DNA from: an uncultured Prevotella sp.
GTDB lineage: Bacteria; Bacteroidota; Bacteroidia; Bacteroidales; Bacteroidaceae
Reading direction: 5' to 3'
Assembly (NCBI GenBank): GCA_937907705.1
Contig: CALCVP010000058.1
Coordinates: 1-64,000 of the forward strand
DNA: 64,000 nucleotides
Part shown: positions 34,035 through 43,607 of the stretch, in pieces
Layout: each line of letters begins with the position of its first letter
How positions within the stretch are numbered: the stretch's first letter is position 1
Program-made: the position numbers and the translations under genes
The notes under the pieces: generated by a model
What the model was told of the DNA's origin: nothing
Seen by the model: only the letters and a program-made list of their open reading frames with translations
The model's database searches: none

Positions 34035-35152
34035 TAGTCGTTTACGATAAGCATAGCGTCGCCGTAGCAACCGAATTTGTAACCGTTCTTTACTGCCAAG
34101 TGGTAAGCTTCCATCACAAGGTCATAGCCGCCAAATGCAGCAGTAGACATAATGAGCGTAGACATGGGGTGATAGAAGTTGGCAATCATGCTGTCTGCCA
34201 AGCCAAACTCATAGGGAGGGAAGATAAATTTGTTGGTCCAACCCTCATATTCCTTTAGCATCTTGTCAGTGCCGACAGCTGTTTCCGTGGCTTTTATTAC
34301 GCTGGTGCCTACCGCACAGATATGATGTCCTGATTGTTTTGCCTCATTTACAGTCTTGCAAGCCTCGGCATTGATAAACATTTGCTCTGAATCCATCTTG
34401 TGCTTGGTAAGGTCTTCCACTTCTATATCGTGGAAATTGCCTAACGCGCAGTGCAGAGTGATGTAGGCAAAGTTAATTCCCTTGATTTCCATGCGCTTCA
34501 TCAGCTCTCTGCTAAAGTGCAAACCGGAAGCCGGAGCGGTAACGGCGCCCTCGTTCTTGGCATAGATACACTGGAAATTTTCAAGGTCTTCAGGCGTGGC
34601 AGGACGCTTGTCTACGATATAATGGGGCAGAGGTGCCTCGCCTAACGCATAGAGGTCGCGCTTGAATTCATCGTGAGGACAGTCGTAAAGGAAGCGCAGT
34701 GTGCGACCTCTACTGGTGGTGTTGTCTATAACTTCTGCCACCATGGTGCCACTCTCGTCAAAGAACAGCTTGTTGCCGATACGTATCTTGCGGGCAGGTT
34801 CTACCAAAACGTCCCATAGACGCATCTCTTCGTTCAGCTCTCTGAGCAGGAACACCTCTATTTTAGCGTCGGTCTTCTCTTTTGTTCCATAGAGACGGGC
34901 TGGAAAAACCTTTGTATCATTGAATATGAATGCATCACCTTCGTCAAAATAATCAAGTATATTGCGGAAGTCAAGGTATTCAGGTTGACCGTCTTTGCCT
35001 GTTATCGGTTTGCCGTCAGCATCCTTCTTGAACATGTCAATGGTTTGAGATTGCTTGTGAATAACCATCAACCGGCACTCATCGCGGTGGTATGGCGGGT
35101 TAAGGGCAATCAACTCTTCTGGCAATTTAAACTTGAATTGTGATAGTTTCAT
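34034..35152 (-). CDS. queA: S-adenosylmethionine:tRNA ribosyltransferase-isomerase
   Basis: A 372-residue enzyme that moves the ribosyl part of SAM onto preQ1 in tRNA to form epoxyqueuosine. The N-terminal MKLSQFKFKLPEELIALNPPYHRDECRLMV, the FNDTKVFPARLYGTK block and TAPASGLHFSRELM near the middle identify it; the last third has GTSVIKATETAV and HPMSTLIMSTAAFGGYD. About residues 50-62 carry an insertion (DGKPITGKDGQPE) typical of Bacteroidales copies. Followed directly by folK. Confidence 0.96.
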   Translation of the reverse strand: MKLSQFKFKLPEELIALNPPYHRDECRLMVIHKQSQTIDMFKKDADGKPITGKDGQPEYLDFRNILDYFDEGDAFIFNDTKVFPARLYGTKEKTDAKIEVFLLRELNEEMRLWDVLVEPARKIRIGNKLFFDESGTMVAEVIDNTTSRGRTLRFLYDCPHDEFKRDLYALGEAPLPHYIVDKRPATPEDLENFQCIYAKNEGAVTAPASGLHFSRELMKRMEIKGINFAYITLHCALGNFHDIEVEDLTKHKMDSEQMFINAEACKTVNEAKQSGHHICAVGTSVIKATETAVGTDKMLKEYEGWTNKFIFPPYEFGLADSMIANFYHPMSTLIMSTAAFGGYDLVMEAYHLAVKNGYKFGCYGDAMLIVND

Positions 35153-35323
35153 ATAAATAATATCCTCCTGTTTTTATTGAAAGTGCTTGTTGTAAGACCG
35201 CTGTTGGCAACTGTTTATACCCTACTGGCGCTGCCATAAATGGGTTGGACGGCGGCATGAGCACCTTTGTAAGTGATTAATTTTGATGGTATATGGATTG
35301 TCAAGGATAGCAGCATGGACGTG

Positions 35324-36049
35324 CTATTTCTGCTTTGACGTATAACACTCGTCCTCAATGGCTTGCTGATTGAGCCAATCTTCAAAGTCATCCAGCTTGA
35401 TACAGTCCTCAATACGTATGCTTCCCACTCGAGTTCGGCATAAAGCAGTAAGGTAAGCACCACTGTTGAGCGCCTGACCGATGTCTCTTGCCAAGGCTCT
35501 TATATAGGTACCTTTGCCACATACCACACGAATTTTGGCTTGCATTGTATCAGGATTGAAGTCGACAAGCTCTATTTTATCTATTTGAAGCGTCTTTGCT
35601 TTCAGTTCAACATCAGCTCCATTTCGCATCAGTTTATAGGCCCTGTCGCCATTTATCTTACAAGCAGAGTAGGCTGGGGGCACTTGTTGTATCTCGCCAA
35701 CAAACCGCTTGAGCGTGTTTTCTATCAAATCTTTGGTAATGTGGGCTGTAGGATAGGTGGCATCCACCTCATGTTCCATGTCGAAGCTGGGCGTTGTAGC
35801 ACCTAATTGCAGCGTTGCTGTGTATTCCTTTGTGTGCAATTGCAGCTCTTCAATGCGCTTTGTAGCACGTCCGGTGCATAGAATTAACACACCGGTAGCC
35901 AAAGGATCAAGTGTGCCGGCATGTCCCGTTTTCATGCGTTTGATACCAAGTCGCCTTGATATAAGGTATCTTGCTCTTGCCAAAGCACCGAAACTTGACA
36001 TGCGGTAGGGCTTGTTGATGCAGATGATTTCGCCTTCGTGAAAGTTCAT
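35324..36049 (-). CDS. truB: tRNA pseudouridine(55) synthase
   Basis: A 241-residue pseudouridine synthase. INKPYRMSSFGALARARY, the catalytic Asp in GHAGTLDPLATGVLILCTG (about residues 39-57) and GTYIRALARDIG are the family marks. It makes the T-loop pseudouridine of tRNAs. Ends about 170 bases before queA and starts 44 bases after uppP. Confidence 0.95.
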   Translation of the reverse strand: MNFHEGEIICINKPYRMSSFGALARARYLISRRLGIKRMKTGHAGTLDPLATGVLILCTGRATKRIEELQLHTKEYTATLQLGATTPSFDMEHEVDATYPTAHITKDLIENTLKRFVGEIQQVPPAYSACKINGDRAYKLMRNGADVELKAKTLQIDKIELVDFNPDTMQAKIRVVCGKGTYIRALARDIGQALNSGAYLTALCRTRVGSIRIEDCIKLDDFEDWLNQQAIEDECYTSKQK

Positions 36050-36093
36050 ATACGTTAATGCAGATCTTTATTTGTAATCGTTATGCACATGTG

Positions 36094-36894
36094 TTATGAT
36101 AAAAATGAGCATGCAATGGTAATAAGTCCTGCAATGGCACAATAGATTCCGAAGTACACGAGCTTGCCTTTCTTTACGATGTTAATCATCCATTTACAAG
36201 CCAGACATCCTGAAATGAAAGCTGCTAAGAAGCCCACGATTAACGGTATAGTGTCTATTCCGCCCATAGCTTCTTCGCCTTTAAGACCTTTTATCACGTC
36301 AAGAAGAGCCTCACCGAGTATGGGAGGAATAACCATCAAGAATGAAAATTGTGCCAATTTTTCTTTTTTGTTGCCTAACAAGAGACCTGTAGCTATGGTG
36401 CTGCCAGAGCGGGAAAGACCCGGTAACACAGCTACTGCCTGAGCAAGACCTATGATGAAGGCATCTTTCATGCTGATTTTATCTTTTTGGCGTGGCTTTG
36501 CATAATAAGAGAAGGTAAGCAGCAGTGCTGTAACAAGTAGCATACAGCCTACTATCAGCAAGCCGGAACCGAATACTTCTTCTACTTTATCTTTGAAGAA
36601 AACGCCTACAATGCCTACTGGAATCATTGAAACAACGATGTTGAGGAAGTATTTTGTTTCTTCATTGAGCTGGAACTTGAACAGTCCTTTCACTATCCAG
36701 TCAATCTCTTTCCATAGTATTACAAGTGTGCTCAGTACGGTTGCCACGTGTACCATCACAGTAAATGTGAGGTTATCCTCACCGTTAATGCCAAAGAGTG
36801 CTGCTCCTATGGCCAAATGTCCACTGCTACTGACAGGCAAGTATTCTGTAAGTCCTTGTATAAGTCCGAGAATTAATGCTTCAAACCAATTCAT
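36094..36894 (-). CDS. uppP: Undecaprenyl-diphosphatase
   Basis: A 266-residue, eight-helix BacA-type membrane phosphatase that recycles undecaprenyl pyrophosphate for cell-wall synthesis. The active-site motifs are GLTEYLPVSSSGHLA (about residues 14-28) and PGLSRSGSTIATGLLLG (about 158-174). It sits between DUF3098 and truB in the cluster. Confidence 0.96.
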   Translation of the reverse strand: MNWFEALILGLIQGLTEYLPVSSSGHLAIGAALFGINGEDNLTFTVMVHVATVLSTLVILWKEIDWIVKGLFKFQLNEETKYFLNIVVSMIPVGIVGVFFKDKVEEVFGSGLLIVGCMLLVTALLLTFSYYAKPRQKDKISMKDAFIIGLAQAVAVLPGLSRSGSTIATGLLLGNKKEKLAQFSFLMVIPPILGEALLDVIKGLKGEEAMGGIDTIPLIVGFLAAFISGCLACKWMINIVKKGKLVYFGIYCAIAGLITIACSFLS

Positions 36895-36966
36895 TTGTCT
36901 ATATTTAAGTTATTAATTGTTGATGCTGTTGATGTGGCTTTATTCGCTTATTGCAATGTGCAGTTG

Positions 36967-37098
36967 CTGTCTATGCTGTGTGTGTGCTGTGCTTAAACGC
37001 TGTTATAATGTTATTCAAACTGCGTTCTAACATTATCCAAACGCAGCTAAGACACTGTTTAAGCATAGTCTAACGGGTGTATAAGCATTGCTTGCATG
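36967..37098. repeat. Phased repeat array with 22-bp period between uppP and DUF3098
   Basis: Units begin at 36967, 36989, 37011, 37033, 37055 and 37077, exactly 22 bases apart. Shared elements are GCTTAAACGC, TTCAAACTGCG, TCCAAACGCAG, TTTAAGCATAG and ATAAGCATTGC at the same phase, followed by variable bases. The first unit is the weakest. The outer copies also pair as GCTTAAAC/GTTTAAGC. The array interrupts an otherwise continuous gene cluster. Confidence 0.7.
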
Positions 37099-37137
37099 CT
37101 GCATGAAACGCCTACTGCTATTGTAAGAAAGTGCTGA

Positions 37138-37431
37138 TTAGTTGTTCTTGGGCTTGTGTATGATAGCGAAAATCATAGAAACAAAACCTATAAAGCAGAT
37201 AACTGGAGCAACTTTAATACGCATGGTGCTGAATATTTCCGGGTCAAACACCTTCTCATTTGAGTTACCTCCACTCATGAGTATAAAGCCTAAAATAACG
37301 ATAGCCATGCCTATTGCAAGCATGATAAAGTTAGTCTTGTCGAAAGCTAAGTCTTTCTTGTTGTCGGTAGACTGAGCAACTTTATTCTCAGTGCTGCTTA
37401 TTGGGCTTCCTTCCAAATTCTTATTGTCCAT
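37138..37431 (-). CDS. DUF3098 small membrane protein
   Basis: 97 residues: a polar, low-complexity N-terminus (about 35 residues), then two hydrophobic helices (NFIMLAIGMAIVILGFILMSGG and VAPVICFIGFVSMIFAII) around a loop FDPEIFSTMRIK. This is the Bacteroidetes DUF3098 family, almost always found between ftsX and uppP, as here. Function unknown; the context points to cell division or envelope synthesis. Confidence 0.85.
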   Translation of the reverse strand: MDNKNLEGSPISSTENKVAQSTDNKKDLAFDKTNFIMLAIGMAIVILGFILMSGGNSNEKVFDPEIFSTMRIKVAPVICFIGFVSMIFAIIHKPKNN

Positions 37432-37567
37432 TGTTAACTGAATTTATTGTGGCGCTGTTGTGCGCCAAGTCGTTATAATATGATAGTAACTTATTGTCGA
37501 ATTAGCTGTATGTGGCACATTCTTTCTATCTTGTATCTGCCACTTTTCCGCTTTTTATTTCTCTGTT

Positions 37568-38446
37568 TTATATCTTATAGAGGTCTCCTGCTTTCATTCT
37601 TAAGAACCTGTTGACGGAGAAATAAGCACACAGCATGGTGATAATGATGCCAAACAGGAAAACTGCTGCTGCCGTAATGGCCATTACTTGCCATGTTATA
37701 ACAGTCAGCACTCCTGGCTCGTAGCTATAAAGTGCATAGATACCAGCCCCTAAAGCAGCATTGGCCAGCACTGCTGCTAACAGACCGATACCTATGGCAT
37801 TGCCAAGGAACGGGCGGCGAATAAATCCCCAGGATGCTCCCACCAGCTTCATGGTATGTATGGTAAAACGGCGTGCATAGACACCTAATTTTACAGTATT
37901 GTTGATGAGCGAGAACGACACACAAGTGAGCAGTACTGCCAAGATGAGCAATACTAAGTTGATTTTCTTTAAGTTCTTGTTTACGCTATCCATCAAATCC
38001 TGCGGATAGGTGATATCGCTGATGCGTGGGTCTTGCTTTAACTGTCTGGAAATCCATTTCAGCGAGTCGTTATTGGCGTAGACACCTTTTAACTGTACTT
38101 CAACAGAAGCTACGAAAGGATTTGTCCCTAAGAATTCGCTTGGGTCGGTACCCATGGCTTGTGTCTGTTCTTTTAGAGCTTGTTCTTTGCTGATATAAGT
38201 AATGTTGTTGATGTAGGGGCGCTTCTGTAGCTCGGCGCATAAGTGCTTTGCTTCAGGATTTGTAATGTCTTCTCCCAACATCATGGTTACGGTGAGGTTC
38301 TCTTTAACATACTCTGACAAGTTCTTTGCCGTAAGAACAGAGAACACTACCATACCCAAAAGAATAAGTACCAAGGCGGTACTAATGCATAGCGTTACAC
38401 CCTGCAACCCATGTCGAGTGCCGGTTTTCTTTCTTCTTCTACCCAT
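37568..38446 (-). CDS. ftsX: Cell-division ABC-type permease FtsX
   Basis: 292 residues from MGRRRKKTGTRHG; an upstream in-frame start adds 12 residues without support. Topology: cytoplasmic basic N-terminus, one helix (about 20-42), a periplasmic domain of about 120 residues (FtsX_ECD, 'TVTMMLGEDITNPEAKHL...'), then three helices with the FtsX/MacB core 'NNTVKLGVYARRFTIHTMKLVGAS'. With FtsE it activates peptidoglycan hydrolases at the septum; ftsE is not in this window. First gene of the cluster running to tcdA. Confidence 0.93.
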   Translation of the reverse strand: MGRRRKKTGTRHGLQGVTLCISTALVLILLGMVVFSVLTAKNLSEYVKENLTVTMMLGEDITNPEAKHLCAELQKRPYINNITYISKEQALKEQTQAMGTDPSEFLGTNPFVASVEVQLKGVYANNDSLKWISRQLKQDPRISDITYPQDLMDSVNKNLKKINLVLLILAVLLTCVSFSLINNTVKLGVYARRFTIHTMKLVGASWGFIRRPFLGNAIGIGLLAAVLANAALGAGIYALYSYEPGVLTVITWQVMAITAAAVFLFGIIITMLCAYFSVNRFLRMKAGDLYKI

Positions 38447-38649
38447 TATCGTGTGGCTATAATACACCAAAATTTGTTGCAAAGTAACAAAAAAAACTGC
38501 GGTTGTACAATAGTTTAACTACTATTAACTTGTAAAAGTAGGCTTTCTTTGGGCGCGTAGTATTTTTTTAGTCATAAAGTATTGGTGTTGGGTGCCTTGT
38601 TTAGTGTTAAACTTGAGTGTAAGAGCACTGCTATTTCAGAATTTTTGTG

Positions 38650-38657
38650 TAAGTTTG
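38650..38657 (+). promoter_or_regulatory. -7 element upstream of the radical SAM gene
   Basis: TAAGTTTG, 43 bases before the ATG at 38701; no good -33 TTTG at 19-20 bases. Confidence 0.5.
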
Positions 38658-38700
38658 CACGTTCAAATCAACTAAGTGTGAAACAATATTTCTTTGTATT

Positions 38701-39480
38701 ATGAGTACAGTAATTTATCCGTCACCTATTTTTGGCCCCATACATAGCCGTAGGTTAGGCATTTCTTTGGGCATTAATCTTATGCCCAGCGATGGCAAAG
38801 TGTGTACTTTTGACTGTATCTATTGTGAATGTGGCTTTAATGCCGACCACCGACCGAAGCGCAATAGACCAACTCGTGAGGAGGTAAAGGTGGCTTTGGA
38901 GCAGAAGTTGAAAGAGATGTCGGCAGCAGGTCAGTTGCCGGATGTTCTTACTTTTGCCGGCAATGGCGAACCTACAGCACATCCTCATTTCCCTGAGATT
39001 ATGGATGATACCATTGCCTTGCGTAATATCTACTGTCCTAAAGCTAAGGTCTCGGTACTGAGCAACTCTACTTTTGCCGACCGTCCGGCAGTGCATGCAG
39101 CCTTGATGCGCATAGACAATAATATATTGAAGATAGATACCGTAGACCCTGCTTATATAAATAAGGTAAATCGTCCTGTGGGCATTCATTATGATGTGAA
39201 GCAGATTATAGAGACTTTAAAATCCTTTAACGGTCATGTTATTATCCAAACCATGTTTATGCGTGGCACGATGGAGGGGCAGAGTGTAGACAATACTGGT
39301 GAAGAATATGTAAAACCCTGGCTTGATGCCGTGGCTTATATCAAGCCTATGGAGGTCATGATATACACGATAGACCGTGAAACGCCAGACCATGATTTAC
39401 TGAAAGCGCAGCCATCCGTGCTGGATGCCATTCGCGATAGGGTAATCGCAATGGGTATTCCTTGTACAGCTTCGTATTAA
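38701..39480 (+). CDS. Radical SAM protein (COG0731-like)
   Basis: 259 residues. The [4Fe-4S] cluster motif is CTFDCIYCEC (about residues 35-44, Cx3Cx2C), after the typical YPSPIFGPIHSRRLGISLGINLMP start; TFAGNGEPTAHPHFPEI is the SAM-binding GGE-like strand. The group is related to the Fe-S oxidoreductases of wybutosine type (COG0731), but bacterial members have no proven substrate. Followed after 19 bases by the MATE gene, so probably cotranscribed. Confidence 0.88.
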   Translation: MSTVIYPSPIFGPIHSRRLGISLGINLMPSDGKVCTFDCIYCECGFNADHRPKRNRPTREEVKVALEQKLKEMSAAGQLPDVLTFAGNGEPTAHPHFPEIMDDTIALRNIYCPKAKVSVLSNSTFADRPAVHAALMRIDNNILKIDTVDPAYINKVNRPVGIHYDVKQIIETLKSFNGHVIIQTMFMRGTMEGQSVDNTGEEYVKPWLDAVAYIKPMEVMIYTIDRETPDHDLLKAQPSVLDAIRDRVIAMGIPCTASY

Positions 39481-39499
39481 AAATCAGGTTAAAAGATTT

Positions 39500-40855
39500 A
39501 TGTCGAACATCAATGATATGACAGTAGGTTCGCCTACTAAAGATATTTTATGCTTTGCTGTGCCATTGGTATGTGGCTACATATTGCAGCAGATGTATCT
39601 GCTTATTGATGCTGCCATCGTAGGTCAGTATTTGGGTGTGGGTGCATTGGCTGCTGTGGGCGCTTCTTCTTCCATCATGTTTCTTATTATGGGTTTCTGT
39701 AATGGAGCGTGTGCAGGCTTTGCCATCCCCGTAGCACAGCAGTTTGGTGCCAAAGACTATCACCAGATGCGTTGCTATGTGAGCAATGCCTTGCGCATAT
39801 CTGCCGTTATAGCTGTGGTCATTACGGTGTTTACCGCATTGTTTTGTACCCGTATTTTGCGTATTGTCAACACCCCGGCAGATATATTCTCAGATGCTTA
39901 TATCTTCTTGCTGCTCAATTTCTTGGCTATTCCTTTCACAATGGGATATAATATCTTGTCTGGTTTTATCCGTGCTTTAGGAGACTCCAAGCAGCCTTTT
40001 TATTTCCTTATTGTATCCTCTTTGGTCAATATAGCTCTTGACTTCTTGCTGATAGTAGGTTTCAAGTTGGGGGTAGAGGGAGCAGGCATTGCCACGCTTT
40101 TGTCCCAAGCCTTTGCCACTGTTTTGTGTTGGCTGTATATCAGGAAGCACCTTACGCTGCTGTTGCCTCAGGGTGATGAGCGTGCTTATGATGACCACAA
40201 GGTAGGCCGCTTGCTCAATAATGGCATACCTATGGGCTTGCAGTTTTCCATTACAGCCATAGGTGTTATCATGCTGCAAAGTGCCAACAATGCTTTGGGT
40301 ACCCTTTATGTGGCATCGTTTACAGCTTCTATGCGTGTAAAATATCTGTTTACCTGTGTGTTTGAAAACATAGGTGTGGCTATGGCCACCTATTGCGGTC
40401 AGAATATTGGTGCCTGCAAGCTTTACCGCATTAAGCAAGGTATCTTTTCTGCCGTTAAGATTATGTTGGTCTACTTTGCCCTCACCTTTATTGTCATTTA
40501 TCCTTTTGCAGACGACATGATGCTGGCCTTTGTCAATGCCTCGGAAACCGATGTTATCAGCAATGCCGCCATTTACATGCGTATCAGCAACTATTTTTAT
40601 CCTGTGTTGGGCCTGCTTACCATTTTGCGTTACAGCCTGCAGGGCTTGGGCTTTAGCAACTTTTCCATGCTGTCTGGCGTGATGGAGATGATAGCCCGTT
40701 GTGGAGTCAGCCTGTGGTTGGTGCCGGCTTTTCATTACATGGGGGTGTGCTATGGCGATCCTACGGCATGGGTGGCAGCCGATATATTCCTCATTCCTGC
40801 TATATTTTATGTGTATCGTAGGTTGCAAAGAAAGATGGGCGTGTCGAAATCTTGA
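39500..40855 (+). CDS. MATE-family efflux transporter
   Basis: A 451-residue, twelve-helix exporter made of two six-helix halves with the MATE pattern PTKDILCFAVPLVCGYILQQMYLLIDAAIVGQYLG at the N-terminus and a repeat of it after residue 230 (GIPMGLQFSITAIGVIMLQ). Uses a sodium or proton gradient to expel cationic compounds; substrate unknown. Ends at a strong terminator. Confidence 0.94.
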   Translation: MSNINDMTVGSPTKDILCFAVPLVCGYILQQMYLLIDAAIVGQYLGVGALAAVGASSSIMFLIMGFCNGACAGFAIPVAQQFGAKDYHQMRCYVSNALRISAVIAVVITVFTALFCTRILRIVNTPADIFSDAYIFLLLNFLAIPFTMGYNILSGFIRALGDSKQPFYFLIVSSLVNIALDFLLIVGFKLGVEGAGIATLLSQAFATVLCWLYIRKHLTLLLPQGDERAYDDHKVGRLLNNGIPMGLQFSITAIGVIMLQSANNALGTLYVASFTASMRVKYLFTCVFENIGVAMATYCGQNIGACKLYRIKQGIFSAVKIMLVYFALTFIVIYPFADDMMLAFVNASETDVISNAAIYMRISNYFYPVLGLLTILRYSLQGLGFSNFSMLSGVMEMIARCGVSLWLVPAFHYMGVCYGDPTAWVAADIFLIPAIFYVYRRLQRKMGVSKS

Positions 40856-40883
40856 GAAGGCATGAGGCAGAAGCCTTGAAAAT

Positions 40884-40942
40884 AAAATAGCGAATACCGC
40901 TTATGCAGTCTGATTGGGTGCATAAGCGGTATTCGCTATTTT
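40884..40942. terminator. Terminator after the MATE gene
   Basis: A perfect 24-bp inverted repeat (40884-40907 with 40919-40942, loop 11) with A- and T-flanks. Confidence 0.88.
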
Positions 40943-41063
40943 GGTAAATAAAGTACTCTTTTTGTCCTTATAAGCAGGTGTTTATCATTCATTTAAATAA
41001 TGAAGGCACATATACACGATTAATATTGAGCACCTACTTATATAATAAGGTGGCGCAGCGTGT

Positions 41064-41543
41064 TTACTCAGGGTAAACAAGGCGTTCCTCAGTAATGTGC
41101 TCCAAGGCTTCTTCCAGATACTTCTTGGCTTCCCATTTAGCCATGGGCAGGTCATGCAGCAGATAGTTTCCGCAGTCTTTTGGTGCAGCGCCAGGCACTT
41201 CGCCCTCAAAGTCAGCCACAAACTTAAAGGTTCTTTTCATCAGCTCTACAATGTCTTTAGACTCATAGTCGCCTTTTACCAGCAGATAGTTGCCCGTAAG
41301 GCAGCCCATAGGTCCCCAATACACGATGCGGTCTTTCCACTCTTCATCATTGCGAAGATAGGTAGCTGCTAGATGCTCAATGGTGTGCAGCGCACCTGGA
41401 TGCAGTACAGGCTCGCGGTTAGGAGCCTTCATGCGTATGTCGAAAGTAGTGATTACCTCGTTGCCCACTTGGTCTTTGCGCGATACATAGATGCCAGGCA
41501 GCAGCTTCTCATGGTTGATGGTAAAACTTGGAATCTTTTTCAT
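41064..41543 (-). CDS. luxS: S-ribosylhomocysteine lyase (AI-2 synthase)
   Basis: 159 residues from MKKIPSFTINHEKLLPG. LuxS cleaves S-ribosylhomocysteine to homocysteine and DPD, the precursor of autoinducer 2. The metal-binding HTIEH (about residues 54-58) and the catalytic-loop MGCLTGNYLLV with its cysteine, and the third ligand in APKDCGNYL, are all present. It starts two bases after the mtnN stop, so the two steps of SAH detoxification are coupled. Confidence 0.97.
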   Translation of the reverse strand: MKKIPSFTINHEKLLPGIYVSRKDQVGNEVITTFDIRMKAPNREPVLHPGALHTIEHLAATYLRNDEEWKDRIVYWGPMGCLTGNYLLVKGDYESKDIVELMKRTFKFVADFEGEVPGAAPKDCGNYLLHDLPMAKWEAKKYLEEALEHITEERLVYPE

Positions 41544-41545
41544 TG

Positions 41546-42229
41546 CTATATAGTTTCTAAAAAATGTTTTGTTACATTGAATGATCCTTCTGCCAAACGA
41601 GACCAAAAATCAAAATACTGTGATGCTTTGTTGTCTTTCAGCGGTATATCGCTGATAACTCTGAAACTGATAAACGGCACATTGTAGATGTGGCAAGTTT
41701 GGGCTATGGCACAGCTTTCCATGTCTACGGCTTTGGCTGTTGGAAACTTGCTGAGTATGGTTTTCATCTTGTCCTGACTGTCTACAAACCAGTCGCCGCT
41801 AACTATCGGACCAGCATGCACGGGTGTCTTGCAGTCTAAATGCTGTGCTTTCTCTATCAAATCAGCAGACGCGGCAAACTTTACAGGCATGCCCATTACC
41901 TGTCCATACTGGCAGTCATCCCCGCAGTATACATCATGGTAACAATAGTCGGTGCCTACCACCACATCCGTAACTTCCATGTTGACATCGGCACCGCCAG
42001 CCACACCTGTTGAGATAATCAGGTCGGGTGCATAGTTGTCAATCATTTCTACGGCACCGATGGCTGCATTTACCTTGCCAATGCCACACTTCTGCATAAT
42101 GATTTCTTTCTTGCCAATGTTGCCTTTCACAAAATCTTTGTTGTGATGGCGCTCTGTGGTAGACTCATCCAGCAGTGTTTTCAGTTGCATGAACTCCTTG
42201 TCCATGGCAACAATGATACCTATTTTCAT
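41546..42229 (-). CDS. mtnN: 5'-methylthioadenosine/S-adenosylhomocysteine nucleosidase
   Basis: 227 residues from MKIGIIVAMDKEF, the family start; the frame is open 99 bases further up but into the promoter region. It removes adenine from MTA and SAH. ISTGVAGGAD, and VDMESCAIAQTCH with the nucleoside-binding MES, and FRVISDIPLKD with the catalytic Asp, are diagnostic. Feeds its product to LuxS. Confidence 0.96.
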   Translation of the reverse strand: MKIGIIVAMDKEFMQLKTLLDESTTERHHNKDFVKGNIGKKEIIMQKCGIGKVNAAIGAVEMIDNYAPDLIISTGVAGGADVNMEVTDVVVGTDYCYHDVYCGDDCQYGQVMGMPVKFAASADLIEKAQHLDCKTPVHAGPIVSGDWFVDSQDKMKTILSKFPTAKAVDMESCAIAQTCHIYNVPFISFRVISDIPLKDNKASQYFDFWSRLAEGSFNVTKHFLETI

Positions 42230-42254
42230 TTCTCTCGTTAAATTTTTATCTATG

Positions 42255-42262
42255 CAAAGATA
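42255..42262 (-). promoter_or_regulatory. -7 element of the mtnN-luxS operon
   Basis: TATCTTTG on the minus strand, 26 bases before the mtnN ATG. Confidence 0.6.
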
Positions 42263-42344
42263 TATATATTTGTTGAAAAACAGCAGCTTTTGGCGGCAGA
42301 TGATGCGGTACAGGACGAAAATAAGCATAAGGCGTTTGCCGCTT

Positions 42345-43607
42345 TCAGCTCAAGCTTTCTATGAGCAGCCACAAATTGAGCACGGTAACGATGGCTGCTA
42401 TGGTGTAGAGAAAAGCTGAATTGAGCTTGCTGTTGGCATATTTCCCCATCACTTTGGTAGAGGAGGTGAGGCTAACTTGCAGGAATACGGTGAAGGGCAG
42501 TTGCAGACTGAGCACCATTTGTGACAGTATCAGACCTTGAAACGGATTGCTTATAAACACGATAATCACCACAGCGGCAATCAGAGACAGCAGTGTGCCT
42601 GTGATGGAGTGGGCATCGCGCTCATAATATTGTTCGCCAAACATGCCCGAAAAAATACAACCTGCCGCCATGCCACTGGTAATAGTGCTCGACAAGCCTG
42701 CCAACAGCAGTGCCATGGCAAATATGTTGGCGGCATTGTTGCCTAAGAGTGGGGTGAGCAATGCTTGCGCTTGGCTTAGGTCTTCCACCGGTGCATGGTG
42801 GCTGCCGAAGGTGGTTGCCGCCAGTATTATCATGGCACTGTTGATGGCCCAGCCCACTATCATGGAAAACAAGGTGTCAAAGAACTCGTATTTCAGTGCC
42901 CTTTCAATGTGCTGACTGTCTGTTTTGTGCAGCTGTCGGCTCTGTACCAATTCAGAGTGCAGGAACAGGTTATGGGGCATGACCACAGCTCCTAACACAC
43001 TCATGATGATAAGCAGGCTGCCTTGTGGCACACTTGGCACCACCCATCCTGTGGCTGCTGCTTGCCAATCTACTTTAGTCAGAAACAGCTCATAGATAAA
43101 CGACAGTCCTATCATTGACACAAAGCCGATAATCATGCGCTCAATTTTCTTGTAAGAGTTGGTCAGCAGCAGTATGACCACAGCCACTGTGGTTAGTATG
43201 GAGCCCCATACGATAGGCACGCCAAAGAGCATTTGCAAGGCAATGGCGGCTCCCAATATCTCTGCCAGCGATGTGGATATGCTGGCGAGCATGGCTGTCA
43301 GCAGTATGGGTCGGCCAATCCATTTTGGCGTATAACGTTCGGTAGCCTCACTCAGGCACAGACCTGTAACGATGCCCAAATGCGCCACATTGTGTTGAAG
43401 GGCTATCAGCATGATGGTAGAGAGGGTTACCACCCACAGCAGTGCGTAGCCATAGGTAGAGCCGGCGGCAAAGTTGCTGGCCCAGTTGCCGGGGTCTATG
43501 AAGCCTACTGTTACCAATAGGCCGGGTCCGATGTTCTTGATAATGTCAAGTCCGCCAAACTTCTGGGGCTTGCTCTCATTTTTCAGAATATGTATTAAGT
43601 TTCTCAT
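42345..43607 (-). CDS. mntH: Nramp-family divalent metal transporter
   Basis: A 420-residue, eleven-helix importer of Mn2+/Fe2+ with protons. The TM1 motif DPGNWASNFAAGS (metal-binding Asp and Asn) and the TM6 equivalent VVMPHNLFLHSELVQSR (Met-Pro-His-Asn) are intact, with the downstream Nramp signature. Its own minus-strand -7 element lies at 43703-43710. No MntR-like regulator is adjacent. Confidence 0.94.
   Translation of the reverse strand: MRNLIHILKNESKPQKFGGLDIIKNIGPGLLVTVGFIDPGNWASNFAAGSTYGYALLWVVTLSTIMLIALQHNVAHLGIVTGLCLSEATERYTPKWIGRPILLTAMLASISTSLAEILGAAIALQMLFGVPIVWGSILTTVAVVILLLTNSYKKIERMIIGFVSMIGLSFIYELFLTKVDWQAAATGWVVPSVPQGSLLIIMSVLGAVVMPHNLFLHSELVQSRQLHKTDSQHIERALKYEFFDTLFSMIVGWAINSAMIILAATTFGSHHAPVEDLSQAQALLTPLLGNNAANIFAMALLLAGLSSTITSGMAAGCIFSGMFGEQYYERDAHSITGTLLSLIAAVVIIVFISNPFQGLILSQMVLSLQLPFTVFLQVSLTSSTKVMGKYANSKLNSAFLYTIAAIVTVLNLWLLIESLS

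Noticed and set aside
39977..40828. 283-codon minus-strand frame
   Set aside because: Antisense to the MATE gene; His-, Gln- and Lys-rich composition typical of a shadow.
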